This document shows positions 35,342-44,500 of a stretch of DNA of 64,000 nt, piece after piece. Below the pieces are notes generated by a model. That model made no database searches. It saw only the letters and a list, made by a program, of their open reading frames with translations, and was not told the DNA's origin. The position numbers and the translations under genes were made by a program. Position 1 is the stretch's first letter. Each line of letters starts with the position of its first letter. The DNA is from Paraburkholderia caribensis (GTDB lineage: Bacteria > Pseudomonadota > Gammaproteobacteria > Burkholderiales > Burkholderiaceae): NCBI RefSeq assembly GCF_002902945.1, contig NZ_CP026103.1, positions 434,001-498,000 on the forward strand, in the 5' to 3' direction.

Positions 35342-36175
35342 TCATGCGCGTTCCACTACGACTTCGAGATACTCGCTCGGCAGGACGAGCGTCGCGTCGT
35401 TCGAACGGTTACGGCTCTCGATCAGTGTCATCAGGTCGCGCAGAAACGCCGCCTGCGGCTCGCCTTCGAGTGCGGCAAACGCCTTGTTCATCGGCCCGTA
35501 GAAGGTGCGGAACACGTCGACGAAATGCTCAGGCGACCGGTAGCGGAACGTGAAATCGCGGCTCGCTGCGATGATGTTCCGGGCGTTGGCGCCGAAAAGC
35601 GCTTCGACGTGTGCCTTCGTGCCCCAGAGTGCTGGCGACTTCACGCCTGCCGGCGGCGGGATGTACTTGCCGATCGTCTTGAATAGCTGTCCGATGAAAC
35701 TCTCCGGTGTCCAGTTCGCGAGACCGATCCGTCCGCCCGGTTTGCAAACACGCGCGAGTTCGGCGGCCGCTTTCTGCTGGTCTGGTGTGAACATCACGCC
35801 GAAGGTCGACATCACGATGTCGAACGAGGCATCCGCGAAGGGGAGCGCTTCAGCGTCCGCTTCCTGGAACTGCACGGCAAGCCCTTCGGCTTGCGCGCGC
35901 GCACGGCCGGCATCGAGCAGCGAGGCGACGTAGTCGGTCGACGTGACGTCGCAATAGCGGCGCGCAGCGGCGAGCGTCGCGTTGCCGTTACCGGCGGCAA
36001 CGTCGAGCACGCGACTACCGGCACGCATATCGAGCGCTTCGCAGAGGTTCTCTCCAACGATTTGCAGCGTGGTGCCGACAACGGCATAGTTGCCCGTCGA
36101 CCAGGCCGCCTGCTGGCGAACCTTGACGGCGGCGAAGTCTGCAACGGGTGCGAGAGCGGAATCAACAGCGGACAT
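35342..36175 (-). CDS. Class I SAM-dependent methyltransferase
   Basis: The 277-residue protein has the methyltransferase motif I VLDVAAGNGNAT (about residue 58), the acidic end of strand 2 near TSTDYVASLLD and motif post-I around FQEADAEALPFAD. These are features of the Methyltransf_11/UbiE-like class I fold. The substrate is unknown. ATG 36175 follows CAGGAGTTCTTC and gives a normal N terminus; the ATG at 36217 does not. No neighbour points to a pathway. Confidence 0.88.
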   Translation of the reverse strand: MSAVDSALAPVADFAAVKVRQQAAWSTGNYAVVGTTLQIVGENLCEALDMRAGSRVLDVAAGNGNATLAAARRYCDVTSTDYVASLLDAGRARAQAEGLAVQFQEADAEALPFADASFDIVMSTFGVMFTPDQQKAAAELARVCKPGGRIGLANWTPESFIGQLFKTIGKYIPPPAGVKSPALWGTKAHVEALFGANARNIIAASRDFTFRYRSPEHFVDVFRTFYGPMNKAFAALEGEPQAAFLRDLMTLIESRNRSNDATLVLPSEYLEVVVERA

Positions 36176-36324
36176 GAAGAACTCCTGAAAGGCCAGGGCA
36201 GCGATGCGCAATTGCATGGTTCTGCTGCGTGTCGGATGACGCCGCGAATGCCTGCTGCGAGCGTGCCCGCGCGGCGAACGGGCAAGTCGGACTTGATCTG
36301 GAAGACGCGACAGCTACGCGACGT

Positions 36325-36759
36325 TTACTCGACTGCGGAGATGCCCGAGCCGCCCATTTCGCCAGGCAGGTCCCTGAATTTTGGCAGGCCATCGTTCATA
36401 GGGAGCACGGACTCGGGGTAGTGAACGTGCACACCCGCTGCATAGGGGAAGTCGTCTACAACCGCGGCATAGACATCGATCAGGCCGAGTCCCGGATGCA
36501 CCGTGAAGAGATGTCCACCGCACAACCTGCACCACTTGCGATAACTGTGCGGTGTCTTGTTGTACGTGCTGATGTCGTCGGCACCATGCGTGACGCACAG
36601 AGCGTCGGGGCTCCACAGCGTGAATGCATTGATCGGGCTGGCCGACCAGCGGCGGCACGACTCGCAATGGCAATAGCCCATTCCCGCAGGCTTGCCAATC
36701 AACGTGAACTGGACGGCGCCGCAAAAGCACTGGCCTCGATAGATATCCGCGTGACTCAT
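36325..36759 (-). CDS. GFA/CENP-V-fold zinc protein
   Basis: The 144-residue protein has the zinc-binding layout of the glutathione-dependent formaldehyde-activating (GFA) family: C-X-C (CFCGAV), then CHCESCRRW, then CRLCGGHLF. ATG 36759 follows CGGAGAC and is preferred over 36798. Members are often annotated as formaldehyde-activating, but most are of unproven function. It is divergent from the AraC-family regulator, which may control it. Confidence 0.88.
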   Translation of the reverse strand: MSHADIYRGQCFCGAVQFTLIGKPAGMGYCHCESCRRWSASPINAFTLWSPDALCVTHGADDISTYNKTPHSYRKWCRLCGGHLFTVHPGLGLIDVYAAVVDDFPYAAGVHVHYPESVLPMNDGLPKFRDLPGEMGGSGISAVE

Positions 36760-36914
36760 GTTTGTCTCCGGATAAAGCGGTGGCCGCTCGTTCGACATTT
36801 CATGAGCGCTTCACCGTTCTTTGTTGCAGAATTGCGTGAGTGCCAGTATCGGCACGCAAGCTGGTTCGAGGAATGACCAGGCGTCCAGATGTTTTGCGCA
36901 GGACGCCGAAACTG

Positions 36915-37982
36915 ATGGGCGCTGTCATGGATGCTTTCTCGGATGTCCTTCGCGTGGTGCGTCTCGGAGGGGCGGTGTATCTAAACGCCGACTTAACCGC
37001 ACCCTGGTGTGTCGTCGGGGAAGTCACATCGGAGCTGTGCGCCACGTTTCTGCCGCGCGCCGAACGCATCGTGTCCTATCACCTCATCACTGAAGGCAGT
37101 TGCCGGGCTGCCCTTGTTGACGATCCTGCTTCTGCGATTCGTGTCGATGCGGGCGAACTTCTTGTCGTGCCGCAAGGCGAAGCGCATCTGATGGGCAGTT
37201 CACTCGACGTCGAGCCCGCGCCTTCAGACGAGTTGATGTCGAAGTATCTGAGTACCTCGCCGGGTGAAGTGATGACGTTGAACTACGGTGGCGGTGGCGC
37301 GCACACGCGGATCATCTGCGGCTTTCTTGCCTGCGACGATTCGTTGACGAATCCGGTCCTTTCAGCATTGCCACGACTCTTCAAGGTCGACATGCGCAAC
37401 GATCCGCAATCGGCGTGGCTCGAATCGTCGTTGAAGCTCGCGGCCAACGAAGCGGCCGACTGGCGCGTCGGCAGCGCAATCGTGCTGGCGCGGCTTTCGG
37501 AGTTGCTTTTCGTGAAGGCGGTGCAACGTTGCATCGAGGCGCTGCCGGCGGATCGCAAGGGCTGGCTGGCGGGCGTGGGCGATCGTTTCGTTGGCCGCGC
37601 GCTCGCCATGCTGCACGCGCAACCCGCCTATGGCTGGACGGTCGAAGAGCTCGCGCGCAAGGTCGGCCTCTCGCGTTCGGCGCTGGCGCAGCGCTTCACG
37701 GAACTGCTGGGCCAGCCGCCCATGCAGTACCTTGCCCGATGGCGTCTGCAGGTCGCAGCGCAGGCGTTGCGGGACGGGAACCAGACGCTGGCGGCAGTGG
37801 CCGAGCAGGTCGGGTATGAATCGGAGGCGGCGTTTAATCGCGCGTTCAAGCGGGAGTTCGGCATGCCGCCGGCCAGCTGGCGACGCGGCAAGGGTCTGGA
37901 TGGCAGCCGCGATTCGATCGATGCAAACACCAATACTCGGATCGGCGGGGTTTCGTCTGATGAGCGCCTGGTGACGGACTGA
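36915..37982 (+). CDS. AraC-family transcriptional regulator with cupin_6 sensor domain
   Basis: This protein of about 355 residues begins MGAVMDAFSDVLRVVRLGGAV, typical of the cupin_6 AraC subclass. The cupin runs to about residue 190 with AGELLVVPQGEAHLM. The C-terminal double helix-turn-helix (about 245-345) has WTVEELARKVGLSRSALAQRF and VAEQVGYESEAAFNRAFKRE. The start is uncertain: ATG 36915 and 36927 are both plausible, and 36840 is less likely. It lies divergent from the GFA-fold gene, and regulators of this subclass often control a divergently encoded oxidoreductase or hydrolase. Confidence 0.88.
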   Translation: MGAVMDAFSDVLRVVRLGGAVYLNADLTAPWCVVGEVTSELCATFLPRAERIVSYHLITEGSCRAALVDDPASAIRVDAGELLVVPQGEAHLMGSSLDVEPAPSDELMSKYLSTSPGEVMTLNYGGGGAHTRIICGFLACDDSLTNPVLSALPRLFKVDMRNDPQSAWLESSLKLAANEAADWRVGSAIVLARLSELLFVKAVQRCIEALPADRKGWLAGVGDRFVGRALAMLHAQPAYGWTVEELARKVGLSRSALAQRFTELLGQPPMQYLARWRLQVAAQALRDGNQTLAAVAEQVGYESEAAFNRAFKREFGMPPASWRRGKGLDGSRDSIDANTNTRIGGVSSDERLVTD

Positions 37983-38397
37983 CGGCGGTTGCGTGAACGC
38001 GCGCCAGGCGGCGGTTCACCACGGGTGAGGACGCTCATCGGCGGGGGCAACCGTGTGGTTCGTTAATTCGCAACTAACTGTCTGCCGCCCCCGGCGCCCC
38101 CGACGCCTTCCGCGCAACGTCTGTCTACAGGCGCACGGCGATATACGCCTTTCCTTGAACATGCAAGCGCCGACCCGGCAAAGGGCGGCCGCGCAACGCG
38201 TGCACGCACCATCGGCGGCGCGCGTCGATCGACAGTGCTAGTCTTTGCGCTGATCGCGCATACCGGCCGTCGCGAACTTCATCGCGCTTCGCGGCTCTTA
38301 GCGCAAACGACGACGTGTCGCGGCGCGCATCTGCGCCCGGGCGCGGCGCCGTCCACCGTGCTCGACGGGCACAGACGACCGAGGCGAGGTAACGTGC
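37983..38397. other. Intergenic region before the HAD phosphatase gene
   Basis: The 415 bp are GC-rich with no reading frame that looks conserved. I see no terminator with a T tract and no clear promoter; only the phosphatase ribosome site (GAGG) at the right edge is evident. Confidence 0.4.
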
Positions 38398-39087
38398 ATG
38401 AACACACCATCAAACAACGACGTCGTCTTTCTGTTCGACGTCGATAACACGCTGCTCGACAACGATCACGTGCTGACTGACCTGCGCACGCACATGACGC
38501 GGCAGTTCGGCGAAGAAAATAGCGCGCGCTACTGGCAGATCTTCGAGGATCTACGCAGCGAGCTCGGCTATGCGGATTATCTCGGCGCGTTGCAGCGCTA
38601 TCGCACCGTGCACGACGACGACACGCAGCTATTGTTGATGTCGTGCTATCTGATCGATTACCCGTTTGCCAACCGCGTGTTTCCCGGTGCGCTCGATGCG
38701 CTGCGCTATGCGAGCGAGTTCGGCAAGACGGCGATCCTTTCCGATGGCGACGTCGTGTTCCAGCCGCGCAAGGTTTCGCGCTCGGGCCTGTGGGACGAAG
38801 TGGAAGGGCGCGTGCTGATCTACATTCACAAGGAACTGATGCTCGACGACGTGATCGCCCATTATCCGGCGCGCCACTACGTGATGGTCGACGACAAGCT
38901 GCGCATCCTCACCGCGATGAAGGAGCAATGGGGCGACCGCCTGACGACGATCTTCCCGCGCCAGGGCCACTATGCGCTCGATGCCAGAGAGATCGCGAAG
39001 TATCCCGACCCCGACATTACGATCGAAAGAATCGGCGAGCTGACGTCGATCGACTTCGATGCATTGACGGCAGAGGGGCGTCGATAG
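38398..39087 (+). CDS. HAD-superfamily hydrolase
   Basis: The 229-residue HAD-fold phosphatase has motif I FLFDVDNTLLDND (nucleophile Asp14, acid Asp16), motif II around TAILSDGD and motif IV around YVMVDDKLRIL with paired aspartates. The cap is a small helical insertion after motif I. The substrate is unknown (a sugar phosphate or nucleotide is typical). It is a single gene preceded by GAGGTAAC. Confidence 0.88.
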   Translation: MNTPSNNDVVFLFDVDNTLLDNDHVLTDLRTHMTRQFGEENSARYWQIFEDLRSELGYADYLGALQRYRTVHDDDTQLLLMSCYLIDYPFANRVFPGALDALRYASEFGKTAILSDGDVVFQPRKVSRSGLWDEVEGRVLIYIHKELMLDDVIAHYPARHYVMVDDKLRILTAMKEQWGDRLTTIFPRQGHYALDAREIAKYPDPDITIERIGELTSIDFDALTAEGRR

Positions 39088-39105
39088 GCGAAGCGGAAGC
39101 GCCAG

Positions 39106-39243
39106 CTATTCACTCATCCATTTGCCGCTCGGATCGCTGCCTGGCAGCAATTCCAGGAGCGTGCCCGGCGGCTGACTGAGCCGCTTCGCCGCCAGCGCGA
39201 TGAATACGACGTTGGGCAATGCGGGCAGGCTCGCGCTGTTCAT
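39106..39243 (-). CDS. Possible 45-residue small protein
   Basis: A short open frame, convergent to the HAD gene, encodes a peptide starting MNSASLPALPNVVFIALAAK and ending in GSDPSGKWMSE. The composition is protein-like (hydrophobic N-terminal helix, polar tail) but no ribosome site is evident before ATG 39243. It could be a real micro-protein or the relic of a longer gene. The rest of 39088-39399 holds the CDI promoter region. Confidence 0.3.
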   Translation of the reverse strand: MNSASLPALPNVVFIALAAKRLSQPPGTLLELLPGSDPSGKWMSE

Positions 39244-39331
39244 GGGCGGCGCGCGTCCCGCGCGCGGACACGGTTTTGCCCATCATGCGCTTTGCATGAA
39301 ATGTTGCGCCCTCGCATCAACCTTGCACGGT

Positions 39332-39361
39332 TTGACAGTTGTTACTAAATGTATCTGATAC
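39332..39361 (+). promoter_or_regulatory. Promoter of the CDI operon
   Basis: A consensus TTGACA (39332-39337), an 18-bp spacer and TGATAC (39356-39361) lie 40 bp before the exoprotein start. The -10 is inside a 17-bp palindrome (next entry). Confidence 0.55.
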
Positions 39362-39364
39362 ATT
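39348..39364. promoter_or_regulatory. 17-bp palindromic operator over the CDI promoter
   Basis: AATGTATC-T-GATACATT is a perfect palindrome with a one-base centre, overlapping the -10 element. The form and length fit a TetR-type dimer site, so repression of the CDI operon by steric blocking is a natural reading. No tetR gene is in the window. Confidence 0.55.
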
Positions 39365-39399
39365 ACGCGCGCTTTTAGCACTACGGCAGCGCATAAAAA

Positions 39400-41574
39400 A
39401 TGAACAAGAGAGCTTACCGGCTGGTATTCAGCCGGTTCCGGGGAATGCTCGTCGCAGTTGAGGAAACCGCCGCTGCGACGGGAAAAAAGAATCAGGGCGA
39501 AACGACGGGCGACGTGTCGGCAGCGACGCGCGCCGCTGTCGGCGCGGTACTGCGCTCCGTCCTGGCGGCAACGGGCCTGACCGTTTTCGGGCTGGCGACG
39601 GCCTTTGCGCAGGTCGTGGCCGATCCGAACGCGGGCGCACATCGTCCGACTGTCATCCAGACCGCGAACGGCATCCAGCAGGTCAACGTCACGCGCCCTT
39701 CGGCAGCGGGTGTATCGATCAACGGCTATACGCAGTTCGATGTGCCGAAGGCGGGCGTGGTCCTGAACAACTCGCCCACCATCGTCAACACGCAGCAGGC
39801 GGGGTACATCAACGGCAATCCGAACTTCGGGGCGAACCAGTCCGCGAAGATCATCGTCAATCAGGTCAATAGCCGCGCGGCCAGCCAGATCAACGGTTAT
39901 GTTGAAGTCGCGGGCAACCGGGCTGAAGTCGTCATCGCGAACGGCTCGGGAATATCGGTGAATGGCGGCGGATTCATCAACACGTCGCGCGCGATTCTGA
40001 CGACAGGCACGCCGAACTACGGTCCCGATGGGTCGCTGACGGGCTTTAACGTAACGGGCGGCAGCATCAGCATTCAGGGTGCGGGCCTGAATGCGTCGAA
40101 CGTCGACCAGGTCGATCTGATTTCACGCGCGGTGCAGGCGAACGCCGCGATCTATGCAAAGAACCTCAATGTCGTGACGGGCGCAAACAGCGTCGATCAC
40201 GATACGCTCAACGCCACGCCCATCGCGGGCGACGGCCCGGCGCCGGGTGTGTCGATCGATGTGAGCAGTCTCGGCGGCATGTACGCGAACCGTATCGTGC
40301 TGGTCGGCACGGAGAACGGCGTCGGCGTGTCGAACAAGGGTGTGCTTGCCGCGCAGGCGGGCGATCTGGTTCTGACCACACAAGGCAAGCTGGTGCTCGC
40401 CGGACAAACCAACGCGACGGGCAACATCAGCGCGAATGCGCGGGACGGCATCGACAACAGCGGCACGACATACGCACAGCAGAACATTAGTGCCAGCACG
40501 TCGGGCGCGCTCACGAACAGCGGGACGCTCGCGGCGCAACAAAGCGCGTCCCTCAGTGCAGCGAGCATCAAGTCAGGCGGTACGCTAGGCGCAGGCGTGA
40601 ACGGCGATGGCACAGTTGCTGGCAGCGGCAATCTCGCGCTCAATGCGAGCGGTTCTGATATCGACCTGTCAGGCACGACGACAGTGGCAGGCGGCGCGTT
40701 GAGCGCAAACGCAGCCGGTACGCTGTCCGTTGCGCAGGGCAAGCTGTCGAGCGGCGGCGCAATGCAACTCGCCGCGTCGGATGTCTCGAACGTCGGCGGG
40801 CAGATCGTCTCGCAGTCGGCGCTCGATCTGAGCGCATCGCACGCACTCGACAATCGTACTGGCGTCATTCAGTCGGCCGCGCGTGCATCTGTCAATGCGG
40901 GTTCGATTGACAACACCGCTGGCCGGCTCGTGTCGCTGAATGGCGATGGCATGTCGCTGACCACTACGGGTGCATTGGTCAACGCGACGGGGACGACAGC
41001 GTCGGGCGCTTCTGGTGGCGTGATCGGTACGAACGGTGCCTTGCAGATATCGGCGGGAGCGCTGTCGAACCAGGGGCAACTCAATGCGGCGAGCGACGCA
41101 AACGTTCAGGCGCAGTCAATCGATAACCGCGCCGGCAATATCACTGCCGGCGGTGCGCTCGATGCGTCTGCGGCGGGCGCGCTGGATAATACCGGCGGCA
41201 CGCTTTCCAGTACGACAACCCGTATATCCGCCGCATCCATCGACAACACGAACGGCAGCATCGACGGCGATGCGTTGAGCGTGTCGGCCGCCGGCAATCT
41301 GACGAATCGTGGCGGCAAGCTCACACAATACGGCACCACGGACCAGACAATTCACGCGGGCGGCGCTTTCGACAACACGGGCGGCGCAGTCTCATCGAAT
41401 GCAAACAGCTTGACGGTCGCGGCGAATAGCGTCGTCAACGATAGCGGCTCGATCCAGCATGCGGGCAATGGTGCGCTCGGCATCACGACGTCGGGCGACG
41501 TCTCGAACCGGGCGGGCAGAATGGAACGCAGACGGGTTCAGTCGCCGGGCAGTCTGCCAATCCACAGTCGTTGA
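39400..41574 (+). CDS. bcpA: CdiA/BcpA-type exoprotein, N-terminal part (TPS domain and repeats; frameshifted)
   Basis: The 724-residue frame begins MNKRAYRLVFSRFRGMLVAVEE, the extended signal peptide (ESPR) of large two-partner-secretion proteins. The TPS/haemagglutination domain follows at about residues 70-330 (NGIQQVNVTRPSAAGVSINGY; FGANQSAKIIVNQVNS). Next come degenerate beta-helix repeats with NTGG/NSG turns. The frame then runs out in non-repeat residues (RMERRRVQSPGSLPIHSR) and stops at 41574, while the downstream frame takes up repeat-like sequence (GGQNGTQTGS) at about 41510. A one-base loss or a sequencing error near the G-rich run at 41507-41520 would explain it. As it stands this fragment lacks the toxin. 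The exoprotein should be secreted by the TpsB gene at 50.6 kb. Confidence 0.85.
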   Translation: MNKRAYRLVFSRFRGMLVAVEETAAATGKKNQGETTGDVSAATRAAVGAVLRSVLAATGLTVFGLATAFAQVVADPNAGAHRPTVIQTANGIQQVNVTRPSAAGVSINGYTQFDVPKAGVVLNNSPTIVNTQQAGYINGNPNFGANQSAKIIVNQVNSRAASQINGYVEVAGNRAEVVIANGSGISVNGGGFINTSRAILTTGTPNYGPDGSLTGFNVTGGSISIQGAGLNASNVDQVDLISRAVQANAAIYAKNLNVVTGANSVDHDTLNATPIAGDGPAPGVSIDVSSLGGMYANRIVLVGTENGVGVSNKGVLAAQAGDLVLTTQGKLVLAGQTNATGNISANARDGIDNSGTTYAQQNISASTSGALTNSGTLAAQQSASLSAASIKSGGTLGAGVNGDGTVAGSGNLALNASGSDIDLSGTTTVAGGALSANAAGTLSVAQGKLSSGGAMQLAASDVSNVGGQIVSQSALDLSASHALDNRTGVIQSAARASVNAGSIDNTAGRLVSLNGDGMSLTTTGALVNATGTTASGASGGVIGTNGALQISAGALSNQGQLNAASDANVQAQSIDNRAGNITAGGALDASAAGALDNTGGTLSSTTTRISAASIDNTNGSIDGDALSVSAAGNLTNRGGKLTQYGTTDQTIHAGGAFDNTGGAVSSNANSLTVAANSVVNDSGSIQHAGNGALGITTSGDVSNRAGRMERRRVQSPGSLPIHSR

Positions 41575-44500
41575 GCGGTGCACAGGCGGGCGGCGTGACG
41601 GGTGGTCCGATCCGGCCGCAAACAGTGGGTGGTCTGTCAGGCGGCATTCCCAATCTGAAGCTGCCGTCGAATGGCCTGTACAAATACAACACGGCACCCG
41701 GCGCGACCTATCTCGTCGCGACGGACCCGCGCTTCACCCAGTACACGAACTTCGTATCGAGCGATTACATGCTCAACCAGCTTGACCTCGATCCTTCGAA
41801 GGTCGAGAAGCGTGTGGGCGACGGTATGTACGAAGAGACGCTCGTGCGCAACCAGATCACGCAGTTGACTGGCCGCACCTTCCTCACCGGTTATACGGAC
41901 AACCTCGACGAATACACGGCGTTGATGAACAACGGCGTGAAGTATGCGAAGGAATTCGGGCTGACAGCGGGCGTTGCGCTGACGCCCGAACAGATGTCGC
42001 AACTCACAACCGATATGGTGTGGCTCGTCTCGCAGGACGTGACGTTGCCAGACGGTTCGCATCAGAGCGTGCTCGTGCCGCAGGTGTATCTTGCGCAGTC
42101 GGATACGGTTGACCTTTCGGCAAGCGGCGCGCTCGTCGCCGGCAACAGCGTGAGCCTGAACGCGAGCGGCGATGTGAACAACAGTGGCCATATTGTCAGC
42201 GATGTGGCGACCACGATCATCGGCAATAACATTACGAATAGCGGCGTGATCGGCAGTGCCGGGACGACGACCGTGTCGGCGGTTCAGGATGTGCGCAACG
42301 TCGGCGGGCGCATCGGCGGCGCGGACGTGATCGTGCAGGCGGGTCGCGATGTCATCAGCGAGACCCAGACGGCTAGCGTGTCCAGAACATTGCGGGATGG
42401 CGACTTCACGTCGACGGCGACAGGCACGGTCGTCGGACCCGTCGCGACGATCAGCGCAACAGGCAGCGTCGCAGTGGTTGCGGGACGCGACGTGACGCTG
42501 ACGGGCGCGAACATCCAGGCTGGCGGCGACGCACTTGTCGGGGCCGGGCGCAACCTGACGCTGCAGACCGATACGGCTACGACGTCGCAGGACGTCGTGG
42601 CCGATGGCGGCAGAAGCTATGGTCACGACACCGTGACGCAAAGCCTCGGCAGCGAGATCGCTTCGGGCGGCACGCTGCTCGCCGTCGCTGGGCAGAACGC
42701 GACTTTCATCGATGCGAACGTGAGGGCGTCGAAGGATGCCACCCTCATCGCAGGCGGCGACCTCACGCTGTCAGCATCGAAGGACACGCATTCTCATAGC
42801 GAAGCGTCGCTGGGCGGCTCGATTGCCAACTACAGCAAGTCTTCATACGACGAGGCGGTTCGCGGCACGAACGTAGAGGCTGGCAATAACATAGCGGTTG
42901 GCGCAGGGCAATCCGATCTGGCGCGCGCGGCGCTCAAGACCTACGCCGGAATCGACGCGCCTGCCGCCATCGATAGCAAGGGCAATCTGACCGTGCTCGG
43001 CTCCACGATTGTGACGGGCACGACCGACGCGAATGGGAAGACCACAAGTGGCGGCAGCGCCACTCTGGCGGCGACGGGCGACATCACGCTTGGCTTCGTC
43101 GATGAGACACACGTCGCGGACAGCTGGTCGAAGACCAGTCACTCGGGATTGATGTCTCACGAGGAAACCGAAGATGCGTCACATTCGAAGCAGACGCTGG
43201 CGGTTGGCTCGCTGGTATCGGCGGGATCAGTCACAGCGCAGGCAGGCAACGATCTCAACGTAGTGGGCAGCGCCCTCGCCGCGACCGGCAATGTCGCGCT
43301 GAACGCCGGACACGATGTAAATATCGTCGCGGCAACGGAAACCAACGAAGAGAGCTCGTACCATCACGAGCACAAGTCGGGGTTGTCGGGGTCGGGTGGT
43401 ATCGGTTTCTCCGTCGGATCGAGCGATGTGAAGTCTTCGTACTCGGGCACCTCGGTTACGCAGAGTGGTTCGGGGAGTACGGTCGGCAGCGTGCAGGGTA
43501 ACGTATCGATCGTCGCGGGTGGCGACATGCACATCGGCGGCAGCGACATCGTTGCCGGCAAGGCGGCGGGCGACGTGTCCGGCGCGACGGGCAATATCGC
43601 CCTGCGCGCGCAGAACATCACGATCGACCCCGCGCACGATGAAGCGCAGGTCCATCAGCAGCAGGAGTCGCGCTCAAGCGGCTTCACCGCTGGTATTACG
43701 GGCACGCCGCTCGACACCGCTCGCAACCTGTCGAAGGCGAACGACTCCGGGACGGCGTTCAAGCGGGCGCAGGGTATTGGCAATGAGCTTGCTGCCAGTG
43801 CGCTCGATACACCGTCCGTCACGCTGTCTTATGGAAGTACCCGCAGTTCGAGTTCGAGCGACGTCTCCAGCGTGACGAACACGGGCAGTACCATTCGCGG
43901 TGCCGGCAACGTGACGCTGACGGCTACGGGCGGTGCGGTGAGCATGCGTGGCGCGCCCATCGACGGTGACATCACCGTGACGGGATCACTGATCCAGGCG
44001 GGCGGCACAGCGACGTTCGACGCGAACCACAGCGTGATCTTCCAGGCGTCGACGGATCAATACCAGCAAAGCATGCAGTCGAGCAGTTCCAGCACGGGAT
44101 TCCAACTGGCAAGTCCAAGTCTCGGCGACCTGTCGCGCTGGGTAAATGGTGGGCCGAACAGCAGCGGCATCAGCCCGTCGCCTTACAACGCGAGCAGCAA
44201 TGCATCGAATGGCGCGTCTGCTTCGACACAGCAGAACGCGACGGTTGTCAGGGGTAACAGCGTGATCGTCAAGAGCCATACAGGCGATATCGATGTGATC
44301 GGTTCGGGCATCAGCGGCACGCAAGGCGTCGATCTGATCGCCAGTCAAGGGTCGATCAACGTGCTCGCCGGCACCGATACCAATTCGAACCATCAGGAGC
44401 AGAGCGGGCATCAGTTCGGCAGTCTGGGCAGCAACAGCACGGGTACGGGGTTCTCGGTCGGCGTGGCGAACAGCCATTCGATGCAGGATCAGGCCGGACA

